Notes under the pieces: generated by a model
Database searches by the model: none
What the model saw: the letters and a program-made list of their open reading frames with translations, nothing else
Told to the model about the DNA's origin: nothing
Position numbers and translations under genes: made by a program
Shown here: positions 26,929-35,848 of the stretch, piece after piece
Numbering within the stretch: the first letter of the stretch is position 1
Layout: each line of letters starts with the position of its first letter
Origin: Polymorphobacter fuscus
GTDB lineage: Bacteria > Pseudomonadota > Alphaproteobacteria > Sphingomonadales > Sphingomonadaceae
DNA length: 64,000 bases
Assembly: GCF_011927825.1 (NCBI RefSeq)
Contig: NZ_JAATJI010000001.1
Span: forward strand, 1,922,001-1,986,000
Direction: 5' to 3'

Positions 26929-27023
26929 AATGCCGCCCCTACGCCGGGTTTGCGCTGGCCGAGTCCAAGGGCGTCTTACGCCGGGCGGTTTGGCACTGCA
27001 ATGGCGCCGACATGCGAAGGCGG

Positions 27024-27104
27024 TTACAGGACGTTGAACACGTACAACAGGATGATGATCGGAAGAGGGATACCGACGGCCCAGAGAATACAACCCTTGC
27101 CCAT
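27024..27104 (-). CDS. 26-residue hydrophobic membrane peptide
   Basis: This small gene reads MGKGCILWAVGIPLPI and then IIILLYVFNVL, one membrane helix with a positively charged N-terminus. AAGGA lies 8 bases before the ATG and a TAA closes it. Small peptides of this kind are seen in many alphaproteobacteria, but I do not know a function. It lies between the LuxR-type gene and a divergent catabolic cluster, in a stretch with no other gene. Confidence 0.6.
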   Translation of the reverse strand: MGKGCILWAVGIPLPIIILLYVFNVL

Positions 27105-27233
27105 GATGACGTTCCTTCAATGTCTGGTTTGCCGATCAACGGCCGGATATCGCGCGGGTTCCGTGGCGGCGCGCCCCGCCCCTGCGACAAAGCCCAGTGG
27201 CGGGGCGGCGTCCCGGCCGCCAACCTGCCGGCC

Positions 27234-27617
27234 ATGGAAAGCCCCGTCACGCCCCTGGCGATCGTCACCGATTTCTGTGCCGCCTGGGATCGGCTGGATT
27301 GGGACGCCATCCACGCCCACCTTGCCGAGAACCTGCTCTATCACAATGTTCCGATGGCGCCGGTCGCGGGCCTGGCCGCCTTCAAGGCCTTTTATGCTGC
27401 CTTTCCAGTGACCGAGGCCGCGTTCGAAATTCACCATATCGCCGCCAACGGCCCGGTGGTGATGACCGAGCGCACCGATCGCTTCCGCCTTGGTGAAACA
27501 ACCATCGTCATCCGCGTCATGGGCGTGTTCGAGATCGGCAACGGCAAGATTGCCGTATGGCGCGATTATTTCGACCTTGCCGAGTTCTCGCGGCAAATGC
27601 CGACGGAGCTCGCATGA
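27234..27617 (+). CDS. Limonene-1,2-epoxide hydrolase-like enzyme
   Basis: The 127-residue protein has the cone-shaped SnoaL/LEH fold and keeps the epoxide hydrolase residues: Tyr36 and Asn38 in LLYHN, Arg80 and Asp82 in ERTDR, and Asp111 in VWRDYFDL. These correspond to the Tyr/Asn water holder and Asp-Arg-Asp triad of LEH. Substrates are small terpene or lipid epoxides. It overlaps the following acyl-CoA dehydrogenase by 4 bases. The ATG lacks a strong ribosome binding site, and an earlier start is possible though the frame upstream looks non-coding. Confidence 0.78.
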   Translation: MESPVTPLAIVTDFCAAWDRLDWDAIHAHLAENLLYHNVPMAPVAGLAAFKAFYAAFPVTEAAFEIHHIAANGPVVMTERTDRFRLGETTIVIRVMGVFEIGNGKIAVWRDYFDLAEFSRQMPTELA

Positions 27618-28711
27618 ATTTCGATCCGACCGAGGACCAGGCGCTGCTCAAGGCGGCTGTCGAGCGTTTCGTCAGCGACAGCTATGGCACCGACCTGACC
27701 GCGCGCCGCGCCGCGCGGCTGGCGGAGACCGGGTTTTCCGCGACCCACTGGGCGCGGCTGGCAGCGACCGGCGTGCTGGCGCTGCCGGTTTCGGCCGCCC
27801 ATGGCGGGCTTGGCGCCGGCCGTGTGGAACTGATGCTGGCCATGGAGGCGCTCGGCCGCGGCCTTATTGCCGAGCCGGTGCTCGAAGCGGCCATCGCCGC
27901 GGCTTTGCTCGACGCGGCCGGCACGCCCGCCCAGCAGGCAGACGTTCTGGCGCCGCTGATCGCCGGGGACCGCCTCGTCGCCCTCGCCCATGCCGAACGC
28001 GACGCCCGCCACAACCTCGCGCATGTCGGTGCCACGGCAAGGGCCGTCGGCGCCGATGTGCTGATCGACGGCACCAAGATCGCGGTTCTGGCCGGCGGCG
28101 CCGCCGACACCCTGATCGTCTCGGCACAGACGGCCGATGGCATCGGCTTCTGGCTCGCTCCCGCCGCTGCACCGGGGGTCGACCGGCGCCGCTACCGCCT
28201 CGCCGACGGCTCGGTCGCCGCCGAGATCACCCTGCGCCAGGTGACGGTCGCCGCCGATGCCCGCCTTGCCGGCGGGGTGGCGAAACTGTGGCCCGTTGTC
28301 GCCATGGCGCGGCTGGCGGCGGCGGCCGAAATGCTCGGCATCATGACGCTGCTGTTCGACACGACGCTCGCCTATGTGAAGACGCGCACGCAGTTCGGCC
28401 AGCCGCTCGGCGCCTTCCAGGTCATCCAGCATCGAATGACCGACGCCTATGTGCTGGTCGAACAGGCGCGGTCGCAGGTCTTCCGCGCCGCGCTGGCACC
28501 CGATGCCGATTTCGCCCGCGCTGCCGCCGGCGCCAAGGCCTATGTGGCGGAGGCCGCGCTGGCCGTCGCCCATACCGCTGTCCAGTTGCACGGCGGCATG
28601 GGCGTCACCGACGAACTGGTCATCGGCCATGGCCTGAAGCGTATCCGCGTGCTGGCGCTGACCTTCGGCGATGCCAATGCCGCGATCGACGATTACCGCC
28701 AGGCTGCTTGA
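27614..28711 (+). CDS. Acyl-CoA dehydrogenase, small-subunit type
   Basis: This 365-residue FAD enzyme begins MNFDPTEDQALLKAAVERF and ends with the ACAD C-terminal helices (TRTQFGQPLGAFQVIQHRM, QLHGGMGVTDELVIG). The middle is divergent and lacks the usual FAD/substrate motif of the large subunits. Its pairing with a second, different ACAD gene 11 bases downstream suggests a heteromeric ACAD like those used for steroid side chains. Which substrate it oxidises is not known. It overlaps the LEH gene. Confidence 0.83.
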   Translation: MNFDPTEDQALLKAAVERFVSDSYGTDLTARRAARLAETGFSATHWARLAATGVLALPVSAAHGGLGAGRVELMLAMEALGRGLIAEPVLEAAIAAALLDAAGTPAQQADVLAPLIAGDRLVALAHAERDARHNLAHVGATARAVGADVLIDGTKIAVLAGGAADTLIVSAQTADGIGFWLAPAAAPGVDRRRYRLADGSVAAEITLRQVTVAADARLAGGVAKLWPVVAMARLAAAAEMLGIMTLLFDTTLAYVKTRTQFGQPLGAFQVIQHRMTDAYVLVEQARSQVFRAALAPDADFARAAAGAKAYVAEAALAVAHTAVQLHGGMGVTDELVIGHGLKRIRVLALTFGDANAAIDDYRQAA

Positions 28712-28722
28712 TCGGGACCCGC

Positions 28723-29931
28723 ATGGACATCCGCTTTTCCGCCGCCGACCTGGCCTTTCGCGACGAGGTCCGCGATTTCCTCGCCGCCGAACTGCCGCAA
28801 CGGTTGCGCGACGGCATGAACGGCACGCCGTCGGTGTTCGTCGAACCCGAAATCGGCCTGGAATGGCAGCGCATTCTCCACGCCAGGGGCTGGCTCGCCT
28901 ATCAATGGCCGGTGGACGTCGGCGGCACCGGCTGGACGCCGGTGCAGCGCTATATCTTCGAAAAGGAATGCGCGCTTGCCGATGCGCCGTCGCTTTCGGT
29001 GCTGGGGTTGAAGCTGGTCGGCCCGGTCATCGCGCGATTCGGCACGCCGGCGCAAAAGGCGCGCTTCCTCGATCGCATCCTCACCGGTGAGGAGCTGTGG
29101 TGCCAGGGCTATTCCGAACCCGGGTCGGGCAGCGACCTTGCCAGCCTGAAAACCCGCGCCGTGCGCGACGGGAACCGTTACCGCGTCAACGGCACCAAGA
29201 TCTGGACGACCCACGCCCATTATGCCGACTGGATGTTCTGCCTCGCCCGCACCGACCCGGATGTGAAGCCCCAGGCCGGCATCTCCTTCCTGCTCATCGA
29301 CATGCACCAGCCCGGCGTCACCATCCGCCCGATCATCGGCATGGCCGGCGACCATGAGGTCAACCAGGTCTTCCTCGACGATGTCGAGGCGCTGGTCGAA
29401 AACCGCATCGGCGCCGAGGGCCAGGGCTGGACGATCGCCAAATATCTGCTCGAGAACGAGCGTGGCGGTTCCTGCGCGGCGCCGCGACTGCTTGCCGAGC
29501 TCGACCGGCTCGAACGGTTGGCGGGTGACCAGCCGTCGGGCCACGGCGGCGCGCTCGGCGCCGACGCCGACTATGGGCGCCGGCTGGCGAAACTGCGGAT
29601 GGAGGCCGAAGCGCTCGAAATGACCGAGTTGCGCATCCTGGGTGAACTGGCGCAGGGCCGATCGCCCGGCCCGCAGACTTCGATGGTCAAGCTTGTCGCG
29701 TCCAACCTGCGCCAGCATATCGACGAACTGGTCGTCGAAACCTTCAGCCTCGATGGCCTGCAGCTTGCCACCGAACGTCCGCTCTATGGCAATGAAAGTC
29801 CCGAACCGATCGGATCGAAACCGGCGCAGATGGCGATGCCGACCTATCTCAACAGCCGCGCCTGGACGATCTTCGGCGGTTCCAACGAAGTGCAGAAGAA
29901 CATCATCGCAAAGACGGTGTTGGGCCTGTAG
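28723..29931 (+). CDS. Acyl-CoA dehydrogenase, large-subunit type
   Basis: The 402-residue enzyme has full ACAD motifs: WCQGYSEPGSGSDLASLKT for FAD binding, GTKIWTTHAHYADWMF, and a C-terminal WTIFGGSNEVQKNIIAK. It follows the smaller ACAD by 11 bases and is probably its partner. Typical ACADs introduce the alpha-beta double bond in acyl-CoA esters. The gene ends the LEH-ACAD-ACAD operon; no CoA ligase or thiolase is adjacent, so the pathway is unknown. Confidence 0.87.
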   Translation: MDIRFSAADLAFRDEVRDFLAAELPQRLRDGMNGTPSVFVEPEIGLEWQRILHARGWLAYQWPVDVGGTGWTPVQRYIFEKECALADAPSLSVLGLKLVGPVIARFGTPAQKARFLDRILTGEELWCQGYSEPGSGSDLASLKTRAVRDGNRYRVNGTKIWTTHAHYADWMFCLARTDPDVKPQAGISFLLIDMHQPGVTIRPIIGMAGDHEVNQVFLDDVEALVENRIGAEGQGWTIAKYLLENERGGSCAAPRLLAELDRLERLAGDQPSGHGGALGADADYGRRLAKLRMEAEALEMTELRILGELAQGRSPGPQTSMVKLVASNLRQHIDELVVETFSLDGLQLATERPLYGNESPEPIGSKPAQMAMPTYLNSRAWTIFGGSNEVQKNIIAKTVLGL

Positions 29932-30001
29932 CGCCGCGCGCGCGTGCCGGGCGCCGACAGGACGGCCAGCGCGGCGGCGGTGCCGTTCCCCGCCGACCCG
30001 T

Positions 30002-30550
30002 TCAATCGTCCGGCCCGAGCGACGGGTCGAGATCGCGCGGCCTGATGAAATGGGTCAGCACCGCGCGTCCGCCATCGACCTGTGCCCAGCGATCGATGGC
30101 GATTTCGAGCCGCGCCAGCGTCGCAGTCGGATATTTCGTCTCCGCCTCGCCGCGCAGGTCGCTGCCCGGCGGCACCAGTTCGAGCAGCAGGTCCTCCAGC
30201 CCCGGATTGTGCCCGACGAGCAGCGCGTGGTGGTGATGATCGGCAAAACCGGCGACGAGTTCCACCAGCGTCGCCGACGACGCCAGATAGATGCGTGTCT
30301 CGTACAGCGGCGCCAGCCGCGCCTTCATGCCGGATTCGACACCCTCGATGGTCTGGCGGCAGCGCACCGCCGGCGATGCCGCGACATGGTCGAAATCGGC
30401 GATCGTTCCAGCCGCCAGCGACCGCCGCAGCCAGCCGCCGATGGTGGCGGCAGCGCGGCGGCCGCGATCGTTGAGCGGCCGGTCGAAATCGCGCAGCAAC
30501 GGGTCGTCATAGCCGGATTTGGCATGCCGCAATAACGTCAGCGTCTTCAC
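30002..30550 (-). CDS. sixA: SixA-type histidine phosphatase
   Basis: This 182-residue protein has the phosphatase RHG-type motif LLRHAKS (His9) and the second active histidine in LLVGHNPGLEDLL. SixA removes phosphate from phosphohistidine, for example on HPt domains. The length matches SixA rather than phosphoglycerate mutases. The ATG overlaps the stop of the DinG-type helicase gene by 4 bases, so the two are coupled. Confidence 0.85.
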   Translation of the reverse strand: MKTLTLLRHAKSGYDDPLLRDFDRPLNDRGRRAAATIGGWLRRSLAAGTIADFDHVAASPAVRCRQTIEGVESGMKARLAPLYETRIYLASSATLVELVAGFADHHHHALLVGHNPGLEDLLLELVPPGSDLRGEAETKYPTATLARLEIAIDRWAQVDGGRAVLTHFIRPRDLDPSLGPDD

Positions 30551-33366
30551 CCGCGCTCCTCAGGACCGGTCATCGCGCGACCATGCCCTGCCCCGCCCTC
30601 CGGCGGCAAGTCCCCCGCGCCGGCGTCGGGCGGCCGGCTTTCGTGTGCGAGTGGGAGGCGACGATGGGCGGCAGCAACCGCCGCCACCGCATCCTCGAGC
30701 CCGACCCGGTCCACCGGCGTGCCCGGCGGGAAGGCGCCGAGCAGCCGCGAGGGAACCGCCGGCCCGATCAGCACAAAGCAGCCGCGGTCATCGGCGCGGC
30801 GGATCAGCCGCCCGAAGGCCTGTGCCAACCGTCCCATCGCCACGGCATCGTCATGGGCGGTGCCGCCGTTCATGGCGCGCCGCGCCGCGTGCAGCACCGT
30901 CGGCCGCGGCCAGGGCACACCCTCCATCACCACCAGCCGCAGCGAAGCCCCCGGCACATCGACTCCGTCACGAAGGGCGTCGGTGCCGAGCAGCGAGGCG
31001 CGCGGTTCGGCACGGAAGATGTCGACCAGCGTTCCGGTCTCGATCGGATCGACATGCTGGGCGTAAAGCGGCAGCCCCGCCCGCGCCAACGGATCGGCGA
31101 TGCGGGCATGGACTGCGCGCAGCCGCGAAATCGCCGTGAACAACCCCAAGGTGCCCCCCTCTGCCGCTTCGATCAGGCTGCGATAGGCATGGGCCAGGCC
31201 CGACATGTCGCCGCGCCGGACGTCGGTAACGATGAGCACGCGGGCATTGCGGGTGTAATCGAACGGACTGGCAACGGCGAAATGCGTCGCCGGCAACGCC
31301 AGCTGGCGCGCCCCGGTCCGCGCTTCCGCCCCGGCCCAGCCGTCGTCGCCTTCTGCCACCACCGGTGTCCGCAGCGTCGCCGAAGTGACGAGAACGCCAT
31401 GCGCCGGTTCCAGCACCGCCTTGGCGAAGGGCCGCATCGGGTCGAGCCAGTGGCGGTGGATGCCGATGTCGAGTTCGCGCCCATCGATCCGCGCCACGGC
31501 GAACCAGTCGACAAAGTCGGGGTCCGCCGCCCCGCCCAGCCGCGCCAGCAGGCCCAGCCACGCCGCCAGCAGCGCCGCGCGCAGCCGCAACCCGGCGGCG
31601 GCACCCTCCACCCGCGCCCGGCCGCCGCCATCGAGCCAGTCGGGCGGGTCGTCGAGCATCGCCTGCAACCGCGATTCGAGCACCGCCATCGGCGTTGCCA
31701 GCCGCGCCAGTTCGGTCGACGCCGCTGCCGCCGCGTCGATCACCGCGGGCAGCACCGCCGCAATCTCCGTTTCCAGCCCATAGCCGGCATCGGCGGCCTT
31801 GCCGTCCGACCGTGCCAGCACCTGCGCCCGCACTGCGGCAAGCAGCGTTTCGATCGCCCCATCCGGCGTCGCCGACAGGATGCGCCCCAACCAGCCTTCG
31901 CCCGGCAGCACGCGCGCCGCGGCGACCACCTTGTCGATCGCCGCCGCGCCTTCATCATCATAGCCGGCAAGTTCCGCCAGCCGCGCCGCCAGCCCCCGCC
32001 GCCGCCCCGCCGAGCGCCCGCCCTCGCGGTTGGTCCGTTCCGGCCCCAGCAGCCACTGGCGCAGTTCCACCGCCTCGCGCCCGGTCAATTCGACGGCAAA
32101 GGTCGCGTCGGCAGCGTCGAACAGATGATGCCCCTCGTCGAACACCAGCCGCGTCATCGCCATGCCCTCGGCGCGCCCACGCACCGCGTTGACCATGACC
32201 AGCGCGTGGTTGGCGATGACGAGGTCCGCCGCCGCCGACGCCCGTGTCGCGCGTTCGATGTAGCAGATGCGGTAATGCGGGCAGCCGGCGTGGATACATT
32301 CGCCGCGCCGGTCGGTCAGCCCGGAAAAACTCGACCGCCCGAACAGCGCCGGCAGCCAGCCCGGCAGGTCGCCGCCGACCATGTCGCCATCGCGGCTATA
32401 TTCCGCCCAGCGCGCGGCCAGTTGCGCGAACACCTGCGCCCGGTTGGCGAACCCGCCCTGCACCGCATCTTCCAGGTTGAGCAGGCAGAGGTAATTTTCC
32501 CGCCCCTTGCGCACCACGACCTTGTGGCGCTTTTCCGCTGCGTCGGGATAGGCGCGCACCGATTCCTGGTCGAGCTGGCGCTGCAACGCCTTGGTGAAGG
32601 TGGACAACCACACCGCGCCATCGGCGGCCATCGCCCAGCCATTGGCGGGCGCCAGATAGCCCAGGGTCTTGCCGATGCCGGTCCCGGCTTCGGCCAGCAC
32701 CATGTTCGGCGCCCCGGCGATGCGGCGCGGCTGGAACGCCGCCGTCACCGCCTCGGCATAGGCGCGCTGCCCGGCGCGGCGCTCGGCGCCCGCCCCCAGC
32801 ATCGCGTCGAGCCGGGCATCGACGGCGCCGGCCGACAGTGTCACCGGACGCGGCGCCGGGCGGGCAGCGGCTTCCTCCCATTTCGGCAGGGCGGTGAACA
32901 GCGACCGTTCCGGCGGCACCGGCTGGCGCAGGCGCCGCGCCAGCAACGCCGCCCAGGGCCAGCGCTGCCGGCCCAGCGCCTGCAAGATTCCCCAGGCGCC
33001 ATGCCGTGCCGGCCACGCCGGATCGTCGGCGGTATCGAGCAGCGCCGTCGCGGCGCGGTGGAGGAACCCCGCATCGCTGTCGCGCAGCGGCGGGTCGATC
33101 CCCAGCGCCGCCGCCAGTCCGCCCGGCGTCGGCACCGTGAACCGCGCCGGATGGACGAAGGCGAACAGTTCGAGCAGGTCGAGCCCGGCAATTTCCCCCA
33201 GACCCAGCCGGCTGGCGATGACGGGTGCGTTGAGCAGCAGGTGCGGGGCATCGGCGACGCGCCGGATCGCCTCGCCGCGCGACACCGCTTCCGCCGGCGC
33301 GCCGGGCAGCGCGATCCAGACACCGGCGTGGGTGGCCGTCAACGCCGGATGGGAGGAGGGTTGCAC
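30547..33366 (-). CDS. DinG/YoaA-type ATP-dependent DNA helicase
   Basis: This superfamily 2 helicase of about 940 residues has Walker A AEAGTGIGKTLGYLAP, the DEAH-type box VFDEGHHLFDAAD and a late QAFGRLIRRADDRG motif VI. A cysteine set for an XPD-like 4Fe-4S cluster is visible (YLCLLN, then CIHAGCPHYRICY). Such 5'-to-3' helicases unwind damaged or structured DNA. No ATG is available near the 5' end; the GTG at 33366 is used because similarity to relatives seems to begin just after it, and a GTG at 33399 is the alternative. It is divergent from lysS within 50 bases. Confidence 0.85.
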   Translation of the reverse strand: MQPSSHPALTATHAGVWIALPGAPAEAVSRGEAIRRVADAPHLLLNAPVIASRLGLGEIAGLDLLELFAFVHPARFTVPTPGGLAAALGIDPPLRDSDAGFLHRAATALLDTADDPAWPARHGAWGILQALGRQRWPWAALLARRLRQPVPPERSLFTALPKWEEAAARPAPRPVTLSAGAVDARLDAMLGAGAERRAGQRAYAEAVTAAFQPRRIAGAPNMVLAEAGTGIGKTLGYLAPANGWAMAADGAVWLSTFTKALQRQLDQESVRAYPDAAEKRHKVVVRKGRENYLCLLNLEDAVQGGFANRAQVFAQLAARWAEYSRDGDMVGGDLPGWLPALFGRSSFSGLTDRRGECIHAGCPHYRICYIERATRASAAADLVIANHALVMVNAVRGRAEGMAMTRLVFDEGHHLFDAADATFAVELTGREAVELRQWLLGPERTNREGGRSAGRRRGLAARLAELAGYDDEGAAAIDKVVAAARVLPGEGWLGRILSATPDGAIETLLAAVRAQVLARSDGKAADAGYGLETEIAAVLPAVIDAAAAASTELARLATPMAVLESRLQAMLDDPPDWLDGGGRARVEGAAAGLRLRAALLAAWLGLLARLGGAADPDFVDWFAVARIDGRELDIGIHRHWLDPMRPFAKAVLEPAHGVLVTSATLRTPVVAEGDDGWAGAEARTGARQLALPATHFAVASPFDYTRNARVLIVTDVRRGDMSGLAHAYRSLIEAAEGGTLGLFTAISRLRAVHARIADPLARAGLPLYAQHVDPIETGTLVDIFRAEPRASLLGTDALRDGVDVPGASLRLVVMEGVPWPRPTVLHAARRAMNGGTAHDDAVAMGRLAQAFGRLIRRADDRGCFVLIGPAVPSRLLGAFPPGTPVDRVGLEDAVAAVAAAHRRLPLAHESRPPDAGAGDLPPEGGAGHGRAMTGPEERG

Positions 33367-33416
33367 GATGCCGCTATCGCCGCCAGAGAACAGGGACACA
33401 GGAATAGACGGAACAG

Positions 33417-35027
33417 ATGAGCAACGCCACCCAACTTCGCGCTGCTGCGCTGGATAGCCTCCGCGCCGCTGCGCAGGATAACAAGGCCTGGCCTTATGAA
33501 GAGGCGCGCAAGGTCATCGCGCGCTACCCGACCGGCTTTCCCGATTCCGGCGTGCTCTTCGAAACCGGCTATGGTCCGTCCGGCCTGCCGCACATCGGCA
33601 CGTTCGGTGAAGTCGTGCGCACCACGATGGTTCGCCGTGCCTTCGAAACCATGGCGCCGGGCGTCAAGACCCGGCTGATCGCCTTTTCGGACGACATGGA
33701 CGGGCTGCGCAAGGTCCCCGACGGCATCCCGAACCCCGAACTGCTGCGCGCCAACCTCGGCAAGCCGCTGACCCAGGTGCCCGACCCGTTCGGCACCCAC
33801 TCCAGTTTCGGCGCCCACAACAACGCCCGGCTGCAGGCCTTCCTCGATGGCTTCGGCTTCGACTATGAATTCCTGTCCTCCACCGCCTGCTACCAGGCGG
33901 GCCGGTTCGACGCCGTGCTGCGCCGCATCCTCGAACATTATGACGCCGTCATCAACGTCATCCTGCCCACGCTCGGCCCCGATCGCCGCGCCACCTATTC
34001 GCCCTTCCTGCCGATCGACCCGGTCACCGGCATCGTCCTGCAGGTGCCGATCGTCGACCGCGATGTCGCCGCCGGCACCATTTCCTACCAGCGCCCCGAA
34101 ACCGGCGAGACCGTTACCGTTCCGGTCACCGGCGGCGCCTGCAAGCTGCAGTGGAAGGTCGATTGGGCGATGCGCTGGGTCGCGCTGGGCGTCGACTATG
34201 AAATGGCCGGCAAGGACCTGATCGATTCTGTGCTGCTGTCGGGCCGCGTCGCGCGCGTGCTCGGCGCCGAACCGCCGGCGGGGTTCAATTACGAACTCTT
34301 CCTCGATGCCGAAGGCCAGAAGATCTCCAAGTCGAAGGGCAACGGCCTGACCATCGAACAATGGCTCGACTATGGCCCGCCTGAAAGCCTCGCGCTCTAC
34401 ATGTTCCAGAATCCGCGCAAGGCGAAGCGGCTGCACTTCGACGTCATCCCGCGCGCCATCGACGAATATGCCGATTTCCTGGGCAAATACCCCGACCAGC
34501 CGGTCGAACAGCAGCTTGGCAACCCGGTCCATCACATCCACGAAGGCACGCCGCCGGCGACCGACCTGCCGATCAGCTTTTCGCTGCTGCTCAACCTCGC
34601 TTCGGTGGCGGCGACCGACGACCCCGCAAAGCTGTGGGCCTATGTCGCCCGCCAGGCGCCCGGCACCAGCCCCGAAACCCATGCCGAGCTCGACCGCCTC
34701 GTCCACCATGCCGCGCGCTATGCCCGGGATTTCGTCGTCCCCGGCCTGCAGCGCCGCGCCCCGGACGCGCGCGAGGCCGCAGCGCTGGCCGATCTCGACG
34801 CCCGCCTCGCGGCCGTCGGTCCCGGCGCCGATGCGGAGGCCTATCAGTTCGAAGTCTATGAAGCCGGCAAGGCCGCCGGCTTCGACAATCTGCGCGACTG
34901 GTTCAAGGCGCTCTACGAAACGCTCATCGGCAGTTCACAGGGACCGCGTATGGGAAGCTTCATTGCGCTTTACGGGCTTGAGCAGACCCGGGCGCTGATT
35001 CGGACCGCGCTCGCAAAGGATGGTTGA
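33417..35027 (+). CDS. lysS: Class I lysyl-tRNA synthetase
   Basis: The 536-residue enzyme belongs to the class I LysRS type found in archaea and many alphaproteobacteria, not the common class II form. The HIGH-like motif is PHIG (residues 58-61, GLPHIGTFGE) and the KMSKS-like motif is KISKSKG near residue 302. It charges tRNA-Lys in the cytoplasm. The ATG follows GACGGAACAG and is only 50 bases from the divergent helicase gene. The stop overlaps the next gene by one base. Confidence 0.95.
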   Translation: MSNATQLRAAALDSLRAAAQDNKAWPYEEARKVIARYPTGFPDSGVLFETGYGPSGLPHIGTFGEVVRTTMVRRAFETMAPGVKTRLIAFSDDMDGLRKVPDGIPNPELLRANLGKPLTQVPDPFGTHSSFGAHNNARLQAFLDGFGFDYEFLSSTACYQAGRFDAVLRRILEHYDAVINVILPTLGPDRRATYSPFLPIDPVTGIVLQVPIVDRDVAAGTISYQRPETGETVTVPVTGGACKLQWKVDWAMRWVALGVDYEMAGKDLIDSVLLSGRVARVLGAEPPAGFNYELFLDAEGQKISKSKGNGLTIEQWLDYGPPESLALYMFQNPRKAKRLHFDVIPRAIDEYADFLGKYPDQPVEQQLGNPVHHIHEGTPPATDLPISFSLLLNLASVAATDDPAKLWAYVARQAPGTSPETHAELDRLVHHAARYARDFVVPGLQRRAPDAREAAALADLDARLAAVGPGADAEAYQFEVYEAGKAAGFDNLRDWFKALYETLIGSSQGPRMGSFIALYGLEQTRALIRTALAKDG

Positions 35028-35797
35028 TGACATCACGTTTCGCGCTGCTGCTCACCGGCCTGGCGTCTCTGGCACTGGCCGGCCCGGCACTGGCCGATGC
35101 CAGTGGCGCCTTTCGTGACGGCAAATGGCCGGCGGCGATCAGCCAAGGCCGTGCCGAGGCCACGCCGGCGAGCCTGACCCTGGCCGGGCGTGCCCAGCTT
35201 GCGATCGCGGCCTATGACACGCGCGACAAGGCGCAGGCGCTGGCATTGGTCCAGCGCGCCGAAGCCGATTTCGACGCGGCGCTGGCCAAGAATCCCGGCG
35301 ATATCGCCGCGCAGATGCAAAAGGCCGTCGCCATCGGCTATCGCGCCAAGCTGACCAAGGCCCCCGGCCTTGCCAAGGATGCGCGCAAGCGGTTCGAAAC
35401 CCTTCGCGACGCCCATCCCGACAACAGCCTGGCCTGGTCGGCGATCGGCGGCTGGCATGGTGGCGCCATCGCGACGCTGGGCAATTTCATGGCGAGCACC
35501 GTGCTCGGCGCCAAATCGGCCGAAGTCGATCGCAATTTCGGCCAGGCGTTGAAGCTCGATCCCGACAACCCGTCGCTGCGCACCATCTATGCGATGACGT
35601 TGCTCGATCTCAATGCCGGCAACGCCGCGCGCGCCGCGACCGTGCTCGGCGGCATCGGCGCGCTGCCGGCGCGCGACGGGTTCGAAGCGTTGCTGCGCGC
35701 CCAGGGCGTTCAACTCGCCGCCGCGCTGAAGGCGGGCAACGTCAAGGCCGCCCAGGCACTGGCGAGGCGGCTCCAGGCCTTCGGCACGCTGGCCTGA
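35027..35797 (+). CDS. Exported TPR-like protein of unknown function
   Basis: The 256-residue protein has a signal peptide ending in ALA-DA and helical repeats resembling tetratricopeptide units, for example QALALVQRAEADFDAALAKNPGD and NFGQALKLDPDNPSLRTIYAMTLL. The ATG at 35027 has AAAGGA upstream and shares one base with the lysS stop. It is probably a periplasmic scaffold; no specific family is recognised. A 15-base tandem duplication includes its stop codon. Confidence 0.75.
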   Translation: MTSRFALLLTGLASLALAGPALADASGAFRDGKWPAAISQGRAEATPASLTLAGRAQLAIAAYDTRDKAQALALVQRAEADFDAALAKNPGDIAAQMQKAVAIGYRAKLTKAPGLAKDARKRFETLRDAHPDNSLAWSAIGGWHGGAIATLGNFMASTVLGAKSAEVDRNFGQALKLDPDNPSLRTIYAMTLLDLNAGNAARAATVLGGIGALPARDGFEALLRAQGVQLAAALKAGNVKAAQALARRLQAFGTLA

Positions 35798-35820
35798 CAG
35801 ACGGGGGCCTGACAGACGGG
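35791..35820 (+). repeat. Exact tandem duplication of 15 bases
   Basis: GGCCTGACAGACGGG occurs twice in a row. The TGA of the TPR-like gene lies in the first copy, so the duplication supplies a second TGA in the same frame. Confidence 0.85.
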
Positions 35821-35821
35821 C

Positions 35822-35840
35822 CCGGGGCCATCGGCCCCGG
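35822..35840. terminator. GC-rich hairpin between convergent genes
   Basis: An 8-base stem (CCGGGGCC with GGCCCCGG) and 3-base loop lie between the TPR-like gene and the exported RidA gene. No T-run follows. Confidence 0.5.
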
Positions 35841-35848
35841 CGCCGCGC

